IMG/VR virus record: IMGVR_UViG_3300031787_008607 | Location: 62,001 to 126,000 of that record | Reading direction: 5' to 3' (one strand) | DNA from: a virus | Length of the DNA stretch: 64,000 bases | Shown here: positions 32,122-39,856 of the stretch, piece by piece | Layout: each line of letters begins with the position of its first letter | Position numbering within the stretch: position 1 is the stretch's first letter | Program-made: the position numbers and the translations under genes | Notes under the pieces: generated by a model | The model's database searches: none | Seen by the model: the letters and a program-made list of their open reading frames with translations, nothing else | Told to the model about the DNA's origin: nothing

Positions 32122-33867
32122 ATGAGTTTATCAAGAGAAGCAGTTTTAATGGAGTATGCCAAGTGTATGAAATCAACACCATACGCCCTTAAAACTTATT
32201 TACAGACATATGACAACACTGTTCAAAAGTATGTCCCATTAGAATTATTTCCTGACCAAGTTAGTTTGGTTGAAGATTATGAAAACTATAACGAAAATAT
32301 TGCATTAAAGTATCGACAGGCAGGTGTATCAACTGTGACAGCCGCTTGGTCATCAAAAAAACTTGTTTTTGCTAAAAAGAATAGCCCTGAAAAAATATTG
32401 GTTATTGCTAACAAATTAGATACAGCAGTTGAGGTTGCAAATAAAATTAGAGGATTTACTGAACAATGGCCTAGTTGGGTAGGTGTTGGTTTTTCTGCTG
32501 AAAAAAACTCACAAAGACATTTTAAATTAACAAATGGATGTGAAGTTAAAGCAGTTGCGACATCTAAAGATGCTCTTCGTGGTTATACACCAACAATCTT
32601 GATATTTGACGAGGCGGCGTATATTGATGCCGATGATGATTTTTGGGCGGCTTGTATGGCATCCTTATCCACAGGTGGTAAGGTTATAGTTGTATCAACA
32701 CCAAATGGATATGACCCAATTTATTATGGTATATATGACCAAGCGTTAAAGGGAATGAATGAATTTAAAGTTTCCGAAATGGTTTGGTGGAAAGACCCAA
32801 GATATGCTAAAGATTTATCATTAATAAATGTAAAAGATATTATTCATTATTATTTAAATCGTAATGAATATCAAACTGTTGAAATTATTGACTATAACAA
32901 TAAAGAAAAAAACTTTGATGAAATAAGACAATTGATTGCTCAGGGATATAAACCAAGTTCTTCTTGGTATGAATCAATGGTTAAAAAACTTAAATATGAC
33001 AAACGTAAAGTTAGTCAGGAATTAGAATGTGCATTTCTTGGTTCGGGGGATAACGTATTTGATTCGGATTTATTGGAAAATTTAAGAATTAATATGGTTA
33101 AAGAACCATCCACAAAGATGATGGGTGGTGGACTTTGGATTTGGAAAGAACCTGAAATGGGTAAAAAATACATTATGGGTGTTGACGTATCTCGTGGGGA
33201 TAGTGAGGACTTCTCAACATTCCAAATCATTGATTTTGATACAAGAGAACAAGTTGCTGAGTATGTTGGAAAACTTCCTCCTGACACATTAGCGGAAATA
33301 TGTTTTAAATGGGGTAATATGTATAACGCATTTATTGTAATAGATATTACAGGTGGTATGGGTGTTACAACGTCCTTAAGACTTAGAGAGTTAGGGTATA
33401 AGAATATGTACGTTGACGGTGTAGATATCTCAAATAAATGGAAATATGACCCAAAGGCTACTGAAAAAATACCAGGAATTAACTTTAATGCTAAGAGAGT
33501 TCAAATTATTGCAACCTTTGAAGAATATTTAAGACATGGTTTTAAAATAAATTCAAGTAGATTGTTAAATGAAATGAACACATTTATTTATATAAATGGA
33601 AGACCTGACCACCAAAAAGGACAACACGATGATTTAATTATGTCAGTAGCTATGGCTCTTTATGTTGGTGAATCATCATTTACGTCACTTAATAAGGTAA
33701 CAAATCAAACAAAGGCAATGATTAATTCATGGACTGTTAATACAAATGAATATAATCGAAAACAATTCATGGACCCGGTAGTCCCTCAACATCAAGAAAA
33801 CTTTAAACGAGAAGCCACAAAAAGTGATTATGAAAACTATTTATGGTTATTCGGAGGAAGGAGATAA
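32122..33867 (+). CDS. Terminase large subunit (T4 gp17-like)
   Basis: A 581-residue packaging motor. The ATPase half has the variant Walker A KYRQAGVSTVTAAW (about 64-76) and Walker B ILIFDEAAYID (about 160-170), then the coupling segment VIVVSTPNG. The nuclease half shows the RNase H-type Asp cluster: GVDVSRGDSEDFSTFQIID, IVIDITGGMGV and HDDLIMSVAMALY. It pumps DNA into the prohead through the portal encoded just downstream. Length and layout match T4 gp17 (610 residues). Confidence 0.95.
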   Translation: MSLSREAVLMEYAKCMKSTPYALKTYLQTYDNTVQKYVPLELFPDQVSLVEDYENYNENIALKYRQAGVSTVTAAWSSKKLVFAKKNSPEKILVIANKLDTAVEVANKIRGFTEQWPSWVGVGFSAEKNSQRHFKLTNGCEVKAVATSKDALRGYTPTILIFDEAAYIDADDDFWAACMASLSTGGKVIVVSTPNGYDPIYYGIYDQALKGMNEFKVSEMVWWKDPRYAKDLSLINVKDIIHYYLNRNEYQTVEIIDYNNKEKNFDEIRQLIAQGYKPSSSWYESMVKKLKYDKRKVSQELECAFLGSGDNVFDSDLLENLRINMVKEPSTKMMGGGLWIWKEPEMGKKYIMGVDVSRGDSEDFSTFQIIDFDTREQVAEYVGKLPPDTLAEICFKWGNMYNAFIVIDITGGMGVTTSLRLRELGYKNMYVDGVDISNKWKYDPKATEKIPGINFNAKRVQIIATFEEYLRHGFKINSSRLLNEMNTFIYINGRPDHQKGQHDDLIMSVAMALYVGESSFTSLNKVTNQTKAMINSWTVNTNEYNRKQFMDPVVPQHQENFKREATKSDYENYLWLFGGRR

Positions 33868-33871
33868 AATT

Positions 33872-33991
33872 ATGGGATATATAAAAAGACAAAAATCAGG
33901 AACATATAACGCAGGTACAAGAAGTAAAGTATCCGGACAAGGGGTACAAACTGTAAAATTACCTGTAAGTGATAAAAAACCTAGTAAATAA
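33872..33991 (+). CDS. Small basic protein between terminase and portal
   Basis: A 39-residue frame (MGYIKRQKSGTYNAGTRSKV..., ending SDKKPSK), 4 nt after the terminase stop and on the same strand. It is rich in Lys, Ser and Thr, similar in style to the protein at 7186. No family is recognised. Confidence 0.55.
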   Translation: MGYIKRQKSGTYNAGTRSKVSGQGVQTVKLPVSDKKPSK

Positions 33992-34028
33992 CATTTATAG
34001 TGTTGTTTAAACAAATTATACTTTAGAT

Positions 34029-35876
34029 ATGAGTGAAAATAAACTAACGGTATGGCAAAGGTTATCACAGACCTTTGGCCCTAATTCATTATTAGGTCAG
34101 GATTACCCTACATACAAATATGATAAAAGCGAGTTATTAAAAACAACCTCAAAGGCCGAATACGAAAGAGAGAAACTTCAAGCTCAACAAACATATTATT
34201 TGGCGAACCAATGGGGTCGAATTGAAAATAATCTATATACTCAAGCAGTTTATTACGAACCAACCCGTTTAGCATCTTTTTATGACTATGAGTCAATGGA
34301 GTTTACACCTGAAATTGGTGCTGCTTTAGACATTTACGCTGAGGAATCTACCACCATCAATCAAGATGGTTACATGTTACAAATTTATTCTGAATCGTCA
34401 AGAATTAAATCAATTCTTGGGGATTTGTTTAATAACGCTTTAGATATTAACACTAACTTACCCATGTGGACAAGAAACACATGTAAGTATGGTGATAACT
34501 TTGTTTATATAAAATTAGACCCTGAAAAAGGTGTTGTAGGATGTATGCAGTTACCAATTATTGAAATTGAACGATTGGAAGCGGGTATGGGTTCACATTC
34601 AACTGATTCAACTACTAATCCTGAAAAAAAACATTTAAAGTTTAAATGGAAACAGAAAGATTTAGAATTTAATACTTGGGAAATTGCTCACTTCAGATTA
34701 TTAGGTGATGATAGAAGATTACCTTATGGTACATCTATGTTAGAAAAAGCTCGTCGTATTTGGAAACAATTATTGTTATCAGAAGATGCGATGTTAATTT
34801 ACAGAACATCAAGAGCTCCTGAAAGACGTGTATTTAAAGTGTTTGTTGGAAATATGGATGATGCGGATGTTGAACCATATATCCAAAGATTTGCGAATAA
34901 ATTTAAGAGAAGTCAAACTGTTGACCCAAAATCGGGTAATGTAGATATGAGATTTAATCAGATGGCGGTTGACCAAGATTATTTCGTTCCTGTTAGAGAT
35001 ACCGCACAGGCAAGTCCTATTGAGACATTAGCGGGGGCACAGAACCTATCTGAAATTGCGGATATCGAATATATCCAAAAGAAATTATTAACAGCTTTAA
35101 GAGTACCTAAAGCGTTTTTAGGTTTTGAAGAAACTGTTGGTGACGGTAAAAATTTATCACTACAAGATATTCGTTTTGCAAGAACTATTAACAGAATTCA
35201 AAAAAATATGATTTCTGAATTGAATAAAATTGCTATTATACATTTATTCATTTTAGGTTTTGAAGATGAAATATCAAATTTCCAACTTAGTTTAACAAAT
35301 CCGTCAACTCAGGCAGATTTGATGAAAATTGATGTATGGAAAGAAAAGATTTTATTATATAAGGATTTAGTTGCTGACCCTGGTAGTGGAATTGCACCAG
35401 TGTCTATGTCATGGGCTAAGAAACACATTCTTGGGTTTTCTGATGAAGAAATTAAACTTGACTTACAACAACAACGTATTGAAAGAGCCGTTGGTGAAGA
35501 ACTTAAGAAAACTGCTGAAGTTATTACTCATACAGGTTTATTTGATAATTTAGATAAATTATATGGTAAAAAAGAGGGTGAACCAGCAGGTGCCCCATCA
35601 GAAGGTGGGGGAGCACCACCTGAATCAGGATTAGGAGGAATGGAAGGATTTGGAGGTGGTTCCGAAAGTGCTGCACCACCATCTGAAAGTCCTGCCCCAC
35701 CACCGGCAGAAGGTGCGGGTACAGTTCCTGAAAACATAGAAAAACGTAATTCAGGACTTAATATTTTATTAGAAAATAGTGGAATGTTAAATGAAGATGA
35801 ACTGATTGATTTAGGTAGAGTTCAAGAATCATTGGGTGAAATTGGAAATCAATTGGATAAACTATTAAAGGATTGA
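34029..35876 (+). CDS. Portal protein (T4 gp20-like)
   Basis: A 615-residue protein with T4-type portal features: EIGAALDIYAEESTTINQDG (N-terminal wing), WEIAHFRLLGDDRRLPYGTSMLEKARRIWKQLLLSEDAMLIYRTSRAPERRVFKV, and the clip/stem region VPKAFLGFEETVGDGKNLSLQDIRFARTI. Residues about 515-575 are a Gly/Pro/Ala-rich linker not found in T4 gp20 (524 residues), followed by a helix with LLE and LNE sites. It forms the dodecameric DNA gate at one vertex. Confidence 0.95.
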   Translation: MSENKLTVWQRLSQTFGPNSLLGQDYPTYKYDKSELLKTTSKAEYEREKLQAQQTYYLANQWGRIENNLYTQAVYYEPTRLASFYDYESMEFTPEIGAALDIYAEESTTINQDGYMLQIYSESSRIKSILGDLFNNALDINTNLPMWTRNTCKYGDNFVYIKLDPEKGVVGCMQLPIIEIERLEAGMGSHSTDSTTNPEKKHLKFKWKQKDLEFNTWEIAHFRLLGDDRRLPYGTSMLEKARRIWKQLLLSEDAMLIYRTSRAPERRVFKVFVGNMDDADVEPYIQRFANKFKRSQTVDPKSGNVDMRFNQMAVDQDYFVPVRDTAQASPIETLAGAQNLSEIADIEYIQKKLLTALRVPKAFLGFEETVGDGKNLSLQDIRFARTINRIQKNMISELNKIAIIHLFILGFEDEISNFQLSLTNPSTQADLMKIDVWKEKILLYKDLVADPGSGIAPVSMSWAKKHILGFSDEEIKLDLQQQRIERAVGEELKKTAEVITHTGLFDNLDKLYGKKEGEPAGAPSEGGGAPPESGLGGMEGFGGGSESAAPPSESPAPPPAEGAGTVPENIEKRNSGLNILLENSGMLNEDELIDLGRVQESLGEIGNQLDKLLKD

Positions 35877-35900
35877 TATTTATAATTAAATTATTATAAA

Positions 35901-36611
35901 ATGAGATTCGGAATAATTAAAACACTAGTAGAAAATAAGTTGGTAGAGTCATTCAAAAATGAAACTCTTAAAACTGATATGTATCTTTTTAACAAAAAAC
36001 TATTAAAAAATAAAGATTTTGTTAAAATGATGTCAATTTATGACAACCTAAATGAAAACAAAGGTTTAGATAAAGAAACTTCCAATTACTTGGTTGAGGA
36101 TATGGTTTCAGAATTTAGAAATTTGAAACTTTCAGAATCAACAAATAAGTTTATTAAAAGTTGGACAAAGGATATAGTTTTAGAAAACAAATATGAAACT
36201 ATTGATGATTTATTGTATGGTGATTTGATTAAACCTGAAAAAAAATCAATTGCTAAAAAGAAAATTGTTGAAAGTTTAACTAAAACTAAACCAATTGTTG
36301 AAAGTAAAACACCCAAAGTTCCAATTAGTTCAATGTTAAAAGTTGCTAATAAAACTGCTGAAAAATATTTAGAAAATTTAACTGAATCAGAAAGAAATTC
36401 AATTAAAGAAATTTTAACTTCAAAAGAAGAAAATTTAAAAAGTAAATTTGATGAATTAAAAGAAAATGCTGTTCAAAAAATTGATACATTAATTTCAGAA
36501 TCTGATGAAGAACTTAAAAATGTTTTAATTGAGACAAAAGAAAGAATTACAAATTCTAAACCATCTAAAAAAGAATATATTAAGTTATTGAGTTTAACTC
36601 AAAATTTATAA
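35901..36611 (+). CDS. Prohead core-type protein with many LxE sites
   Basis: A 236-residue, almost all-helical Lys/Glu-rich protein. [L/I]-x-E sites are dense (LVE at 10-12 and 15-17, LSE, LTE, ISE, others), which fits a core protein destroyed by the prohead protease. It lies between portal and protease, the position of small core proteins such as gp67/gp68 in T4. ATATTTAT (35876-35883) overlaps the portal stop. It ends 6 bp inside the convergent bS21 gene. Confidence 0.7.
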   Translation: MRFGIIKTLVENKLVESFKNETLKTDMYLFNKKLLKNKDFVKMMSIYDNLNENKGLDKETSNYLVEDMVSEFRNLKLSESTNKFIKSWTKDIVLENKYETIDDLLYGDLIKPEKKSIAKKKIVESLTKTKPIVESKTPKVPISSMLKVANKTAEKYLENLTESERNSIKEILTSKEENLKSKFDELKENAVQKIDTLISESDEELKNVLIETKERITNSKPSKKEYIKLLSLTQNL

Positions 36612-36791
36612 TTCAGTATTCTTTGAATTTTTATAAATTGCATTTTTTAAAATCTGACGTTTTGTGTCAGATTTTTTTTTGTAGTATTTTCCTTCCTGTA
36701 ATTTTTTTACAAGTTGAGTTTTAACTACTTTTTGTTTAAACATTTTTAAAGCTTTTTCCACCTCGTTATTTCTGACAGGGATAATTAACAT
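36606..36791 (-). CDS. rpsU: Ribosomal protein bS21 homologue
   Basis: 61 residues from MLIIPVRNNEVEKALKMFKQ. An in-frame ATG at 36890 would add 33 hydrophobic residues foreign to the family, so 36791 is chosen. The order beta strand IIPV, then NEVEKALKMFKQK, VVKTQLVKKLQEGKYYKK, and a basic end KRQILKNAIY is that of bS21, at normal length. bS21 sits by the anti-Shine-Dalgarno of 16S rRNA. The C-terminal Tyr (Y53) aligns with the KAAY of Bacteroidetes bS21. It is the only minus-strand gene inside the head module and lies antisense to the terminator at 36651. Confidence 0.88.
   Translation of the reverse strand: MLIIPVRNNEVEKALKMFKQKVVKTQLVKKLQEGKYYKKKSDTKRQILKNAIYKNSKNTEL
36651..36680 (+). 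terminator. Intrinsic terminator inside the antisense bS21 gene
   Basis: AATCTGAC/GTCAGATT with loop GTTTTGT... and nine T ends the plus-strand unit after 36611. The same DNA encodes residues about 38-48 of bS21 on the other strand. Confidence 0.8.
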
Positions 36792-36861
36792 TTTTTTGAC
36801 AACTATATTTTTGTGTGTTATTATTAATATATAAATAAACGAAGATATGAAAAAATTGTAA

Positions 36862-37326
36862 ATGAAAAAAGGAAAAAGTTGTGTAATCAAAGGTTACAAA
36901 CAAATAAAGTGTTCGTATGGAACTGTGGATTCGAAAAACTTAAAATCTATTTACTTAAACATCCAATCTTGGGTTGAACCAAAAGGTTTAGAAATGGATT
37001 GGTCACGACCTGTATCAATACTCAACAAAAATATAAAAACAACTCTTGGTGATATGATTAACAAAGATTTATTTAATGATAAATTTATTGTTGATTTAGA
37101 TTTAAGAACAAGTGGAATATCAATTAAAAAACGGTCTTTCATGAATTTAGAAATAACTCTTTTTGTTAAAACAGAAATGGGGTTTAAATCAACAGAGTTA
37201 AAAAATGAATTAAAAAATATAATATCACAAATAGACAAATACTGTTTTAAACCTTCAAAATATTTTAAATTTTATTTAACTAAAAAGGATAAATTAAATA
37301 CTACCGATAAATTAGAAAGTATTTAA
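36862..37326 (+). CDS. Hypothetical head-module protein
   Basis: A 154-residue basic protein, MKKGKSCVIKGYKQIKCSYG..., mixed alpha/beta, with DLRTSGISIKKRSFMNLEITLFVKTEMGF in the middle and a Lys-rich end. No known family. It lies just before the protease, where assembly helpers are common. A short frame (atg to taa, five codons) precedes it. Confidence 0.6.
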   Translation: MKKGKSCVIKGYKQIKCSYGTVDSKNLKSIYLNIQSWVEPKGLEMDWSRPVSILNKNIKTTLGDMINKDLFNDKFIVDLDLRTSGISIKKRSFMNLEITLFVKTEMGFKSTELKNELKNIISQIDKYCFKPSKYFKFYLTKKDKLNTTDKLESI

Positions 37327-37349
37327 TATTTATCTAATAAAAAGGTAAA

Positions 37350-38069
37350 ATGCAAAATTATAAAATATTAGGCCCAAGAGAGACAGGAAGAGGTATTTTA
37401 ATTGAGATGGATGCGGGATATGTTTCCCCAACAGAAAAACATAATCAAACATTCTTACAAGAAAGTAGGGACTTTAAAGATTATTCAAAACCATTTGAGT
37501 TTTATGCCGTTCTACAAAAATATAACACACCAAATAGAAATGGTAGAATATATCCTGAAAGAATTTTAAAGAGAGAATCTGAAAATTATATAAAAAATTA
37601 TATAGGTAAAAAAACTGCCTTATCTGAACTTAACCATCCTGAATCTTCGTTAATAGATTTGGATAGAGTATCACACATGATTACAGAGATGTGGTGGGAT
37701 GGTAATGTTCTATTAGGTAAGTTATTACTTCTAACCTCACCAGGGTTCCATGAAAGAGGTATTGTGTCAACAAAGGGTGACCAAGCAGCAAACCTATTAA
37801 GATTAGGTGTAACGTTAGGTATATCATCAAGAGGGGTAGGTTCTTTAAAAAAAGTAGGTGACCAAAATGAAGTACAAGATGATTTTGAATTAATTTGTTT
37901 TGACTTAGTATCTTCACCGTCAACACCAGGAGCTTATTTATTTACTGAACCTGATGGAAGATTTGCGTTTGAAGAGAACCTACAAGAAGAAAACGAAATG
38001 AAAGCTGCAAGAACAGTTAACAAATCGCTTGATTTAATGGGAAGACTTTCCGATTATTTAAAAAAATAA
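37350..38069 (+). CDS. Prohead maturation protease (T4 gp21-like, S80 type)
   Basis: A 239-residue protein with segments typical of phage prohead proteases: NTPNRNGRIYPERIL near 57, ALSELNHPESSLIDLDRVSHMI (catalytic His in NHP, about residue 95) and LGVTLGISSRGVGSL (catalytic Ser, about 160-165), then FDLVSSPSTPGAYL. It should cut scaffold, capsid protein and tagged internal proteins after [L/I]-x-E during head maturation. ATATTTAT lies at 37326-37333. The specificity is taken from T4, not shown here. Confidence 0.92.
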   Translation: MQNYKILGPRETGRGILIEMDAGYVSPTEKHNQTFLQESRDFKDYSKPFEFYAVLQKYNTPNRNGRIYPERILKRESENYIKNYIGKKTALSELNHPESSLIDLDRVSHMITEMWWDGNVLLGKLLLLTSPGFHERGIVSTKGDQAANLLRLGVTLGISSRGVGSLKKVGDQNEVQDDFELICFDLVSSPSTPGAYLFTEPDGRFAFEENLQEENEMKAARTVNKSLDLMGRLSDYLKK

Positions 38070-38075
38070 ATAATT

Positions 38076-38291
38076 ATGGAAATGGACGAAAAATACTTTG
38101 TGGCAAAAATCCAATACGATTTGCCAGATGAAAACACAGGAAAAATTAAAAAAGTAAGAGAAGAAAAACTTGTAAAAGGTTATTCAGTTACTGATGTAGA
38201 AGCTAAAGTTACTGAGGCTTACAAATCATTTAGTTATGATTGGAGAATTACTTCAGTTAGTGAAAGTAAAATTGACGAAGTGTTTGAGTAA
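38076..38291 (+). CDS. DUF4494-like protein
   Basis: 71 residues: YFVAKIQYDLPDENTGKIKKVREEKLVKGYSVTDVEAKVTEAY...WRITSVSESKIDEVF. The order matches DUF4494, a family I know mainly from Bacteroidetes and their phages, with no assigned function. It follows the protease by 6 nt. An ATG two codons later (38082) is also possible. Its presence supports the host assignment. Confidence 0.75.
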   Translation: MEMDEKYFVAKIQYDLPDENTGKIKKVREEKLVKGYSVTDVEAKVTEAYKSFSYDWRITSVSESKIDEVFE

Positions 38292-38312
38292 TTACAAAGT
38301 AAAAAAACATTT

Positions 38313-38339
38313 AAAAGAGGACAAAAGTCCTCTTTTTTT
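38313..38339 (+). terminator. Intrinsic terminator
   Basis: AAAAGAGGAC/GTCCTCTTTT with loop AAAA and a T run closes the protease unit. The scaffold gene then has its own late box at 38380-38387. Confidence 0.88.
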
Positions 38340-38406
38340 ATGCTCTAACAAAAAAAAATTAATTTTTATAAACATTCATATATTTATTTAATAAAATAAC
38401 TACGCA

Positions 38407-39825
38407 ATGGCAGAAAAAAACTTAGTTGAAGAAGCGTTAATCCAAATACAAAATTTGGAAGAAGCTATCAATGAAAACGCAAAAGAAATACTTCATTCTA
38501 CAATGAAAGAAGAAATTAGCGAATTAGTAAAAGAGTCTATGAAAAATGAGGCTGAAGAAGATGAATTTGAAGTTGAAGACGAATTAGAATTTGAAGATTC
38601 TGAGGAAGAAGAAAACGAATTTGAATCTGAAGATGAAGAATCTGAAGAGGAAGAAGACGAATTTGGAACTGAAGAAGACGAAGATTCTGAAGAGGAATTT
38701 GACATGACAGATTTATCTGATATGGGTGGTGAAGATGAATTTAATTCTATGGAAGTTACTGATTTAACTGACAGTTCTATGGAAGATGTCCTTAAAGCTT
38801 TTAAACAAATGAGTGCAGATGACAGTTTTGAAATTAAAAAAGAAGGTGATTTTATTCATTTAAAAGATGAAGAAGATGAATACCTTATTCAAACTGAATC
38901 TGAACAAGAAGAGTATGAAGGTTGGGAATCTGAAGAAGAGGAAGAAGAATTAGATGAAATCGTTTACGAAATTGAAATGAATGAAGAGGAAGAGGAAGAA
39001 GAGTTGGATGAAATGTGGGGTAGCAAAAAAGGTGAGTACTCAAGAGAACACGGACACGAAGACGGCGATGGTTTAGATTATGAAGAAGATGAATACGAAC
39101 TTGAAGAAGAAGTATTTACTGAATCTACTAAAGCTGTAGTTGGTAAAGGTGTTAAATTGGGTAACGCTAAAACTGCTGGTGTTGTTAAAAAGACACAAGG
39201 TGGTTTTAACGAAAAGAAAGCTCACGCAAATCCTACAAAAGGTACAGGTAAACCTAAATTTGAGTTCAAAGAAGAAGCTTCAATGGACACGGATAGACCT
39301 AAAAAATTCGGAACAAAAGAAGAAGCTAAAGAAGCTGCTCGTACTTACGGATTTGGTTCTAAAAAAGGACGTGGTTTAAGAAAGGGTATTACACCTAACA
39401 GAAACTTAACGTTTGAAAGCCGTGAAATTATGGAAGAAGTTGAAATGTTAAGAGCTAAAAATGAAGAATACAGAAAGGCTCTAAATATGTTTAGAGACAA
39501 ACTTAACGAAGTTGCAGTGTTTAATTCAAATTTAGCATACGCTACAAGATTGTTCACAGAACACTCTACGTCAAAGCAAGAAAAGATTAACATTTTAAGA
39601 AGATTTGATACCGCAGACACTCTTAAAGAATCTAAAGCTCTTTATAAGACAATAAAAGACGAGTTAGGTGGTGCTACCACTAAAGCTCCGATGACAGAAT
39701 CAATCGAAAGAGTGATGGATAAAGTTCCACAATCAGGTTCAGCTGTGAATTTGATTGAATCAAAAACTTACGAAAATCCTCAATTCTTGAGAATGAAAGA
39801 CATTATGTCAAAAATAATAAAATAA
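38407..39825 (+). CDS. Prohead scaffold/core protein (gp22-like)
   Basis: A 472-residue protein with an extremely acidic N-terminal half (runs such as EDSEEEENEFESEDEESEEEEDE and EEEEEELDE) and a basic, helical C-terminal half (MEEVEMLRAKNEEYRKALNMFRDKLNEVAVFNSNLAYATRLF). It is directly before the major capsid gene and has many [L/I]-x-E sites. Scaffold proteins fill the prohead and are cut to peptides by the protease. ATATTTAT (38380-38387) ends 19 nt before the ATG. Confidence 0.85.
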   Translation: MAEKNLVEEALIQIQNLEEAINENAKEILHSTMKEEISELVKESMKNEAEEDEFEVEDELEFEDSEEEENEFESEDEESEEEEDEFGTEEDEDSEEEFDMTDLSDMGGEDEFNSMEVTDLTDSSMEDVLKAFKQMSADDSFEIKKEGDFIHLKDEEDEYLIQTESEQEEYEGWESEEEEEELDEIVYEIEMNEEEEEEELDEMWGSKKGEYSREHGHEDGDGLDYEEDEYELEEEVFTESTKAVVGKGVKLGNAKTAGVVKKTQGGFNEKKAHANPTKGTGKPKFEFKEEASMDTDRPKKFGTKEEAKEAARTYGFGSKKGRGLRKGITPNRNLTFESREIMEEVEMLRAKNEEYRKALNMFRDKLNEVAVFNSNLAYATRLFTEHSTSKQEKINILRRFDTADTLKESKALYKTIKDELGGATTKAPMTESIERVMDKVPQSGSAVNLIESKTYENPQFLRMKDIMSKIIK

Positions 39826-39856
39826 ACTTAAAAAAATAAAAAACCTATAAAATAAA

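Noticed and set aside
36792-36890. N-terminal extension of bS21 to 94 residues
   Set aside because: The extra 33 residues are hydrophobic and foreign to the bS21 family, whose usual start matches MLIIPV at 36791.
38493-38705. Poly-Ser minus-strand frame opposite the scaffold gene
   Set aside because: It is the antisense shadow of the Glu/Asp repeats (GAA/GAT read backwards); the same holds for the Ser-rich frame at 31780-32052.
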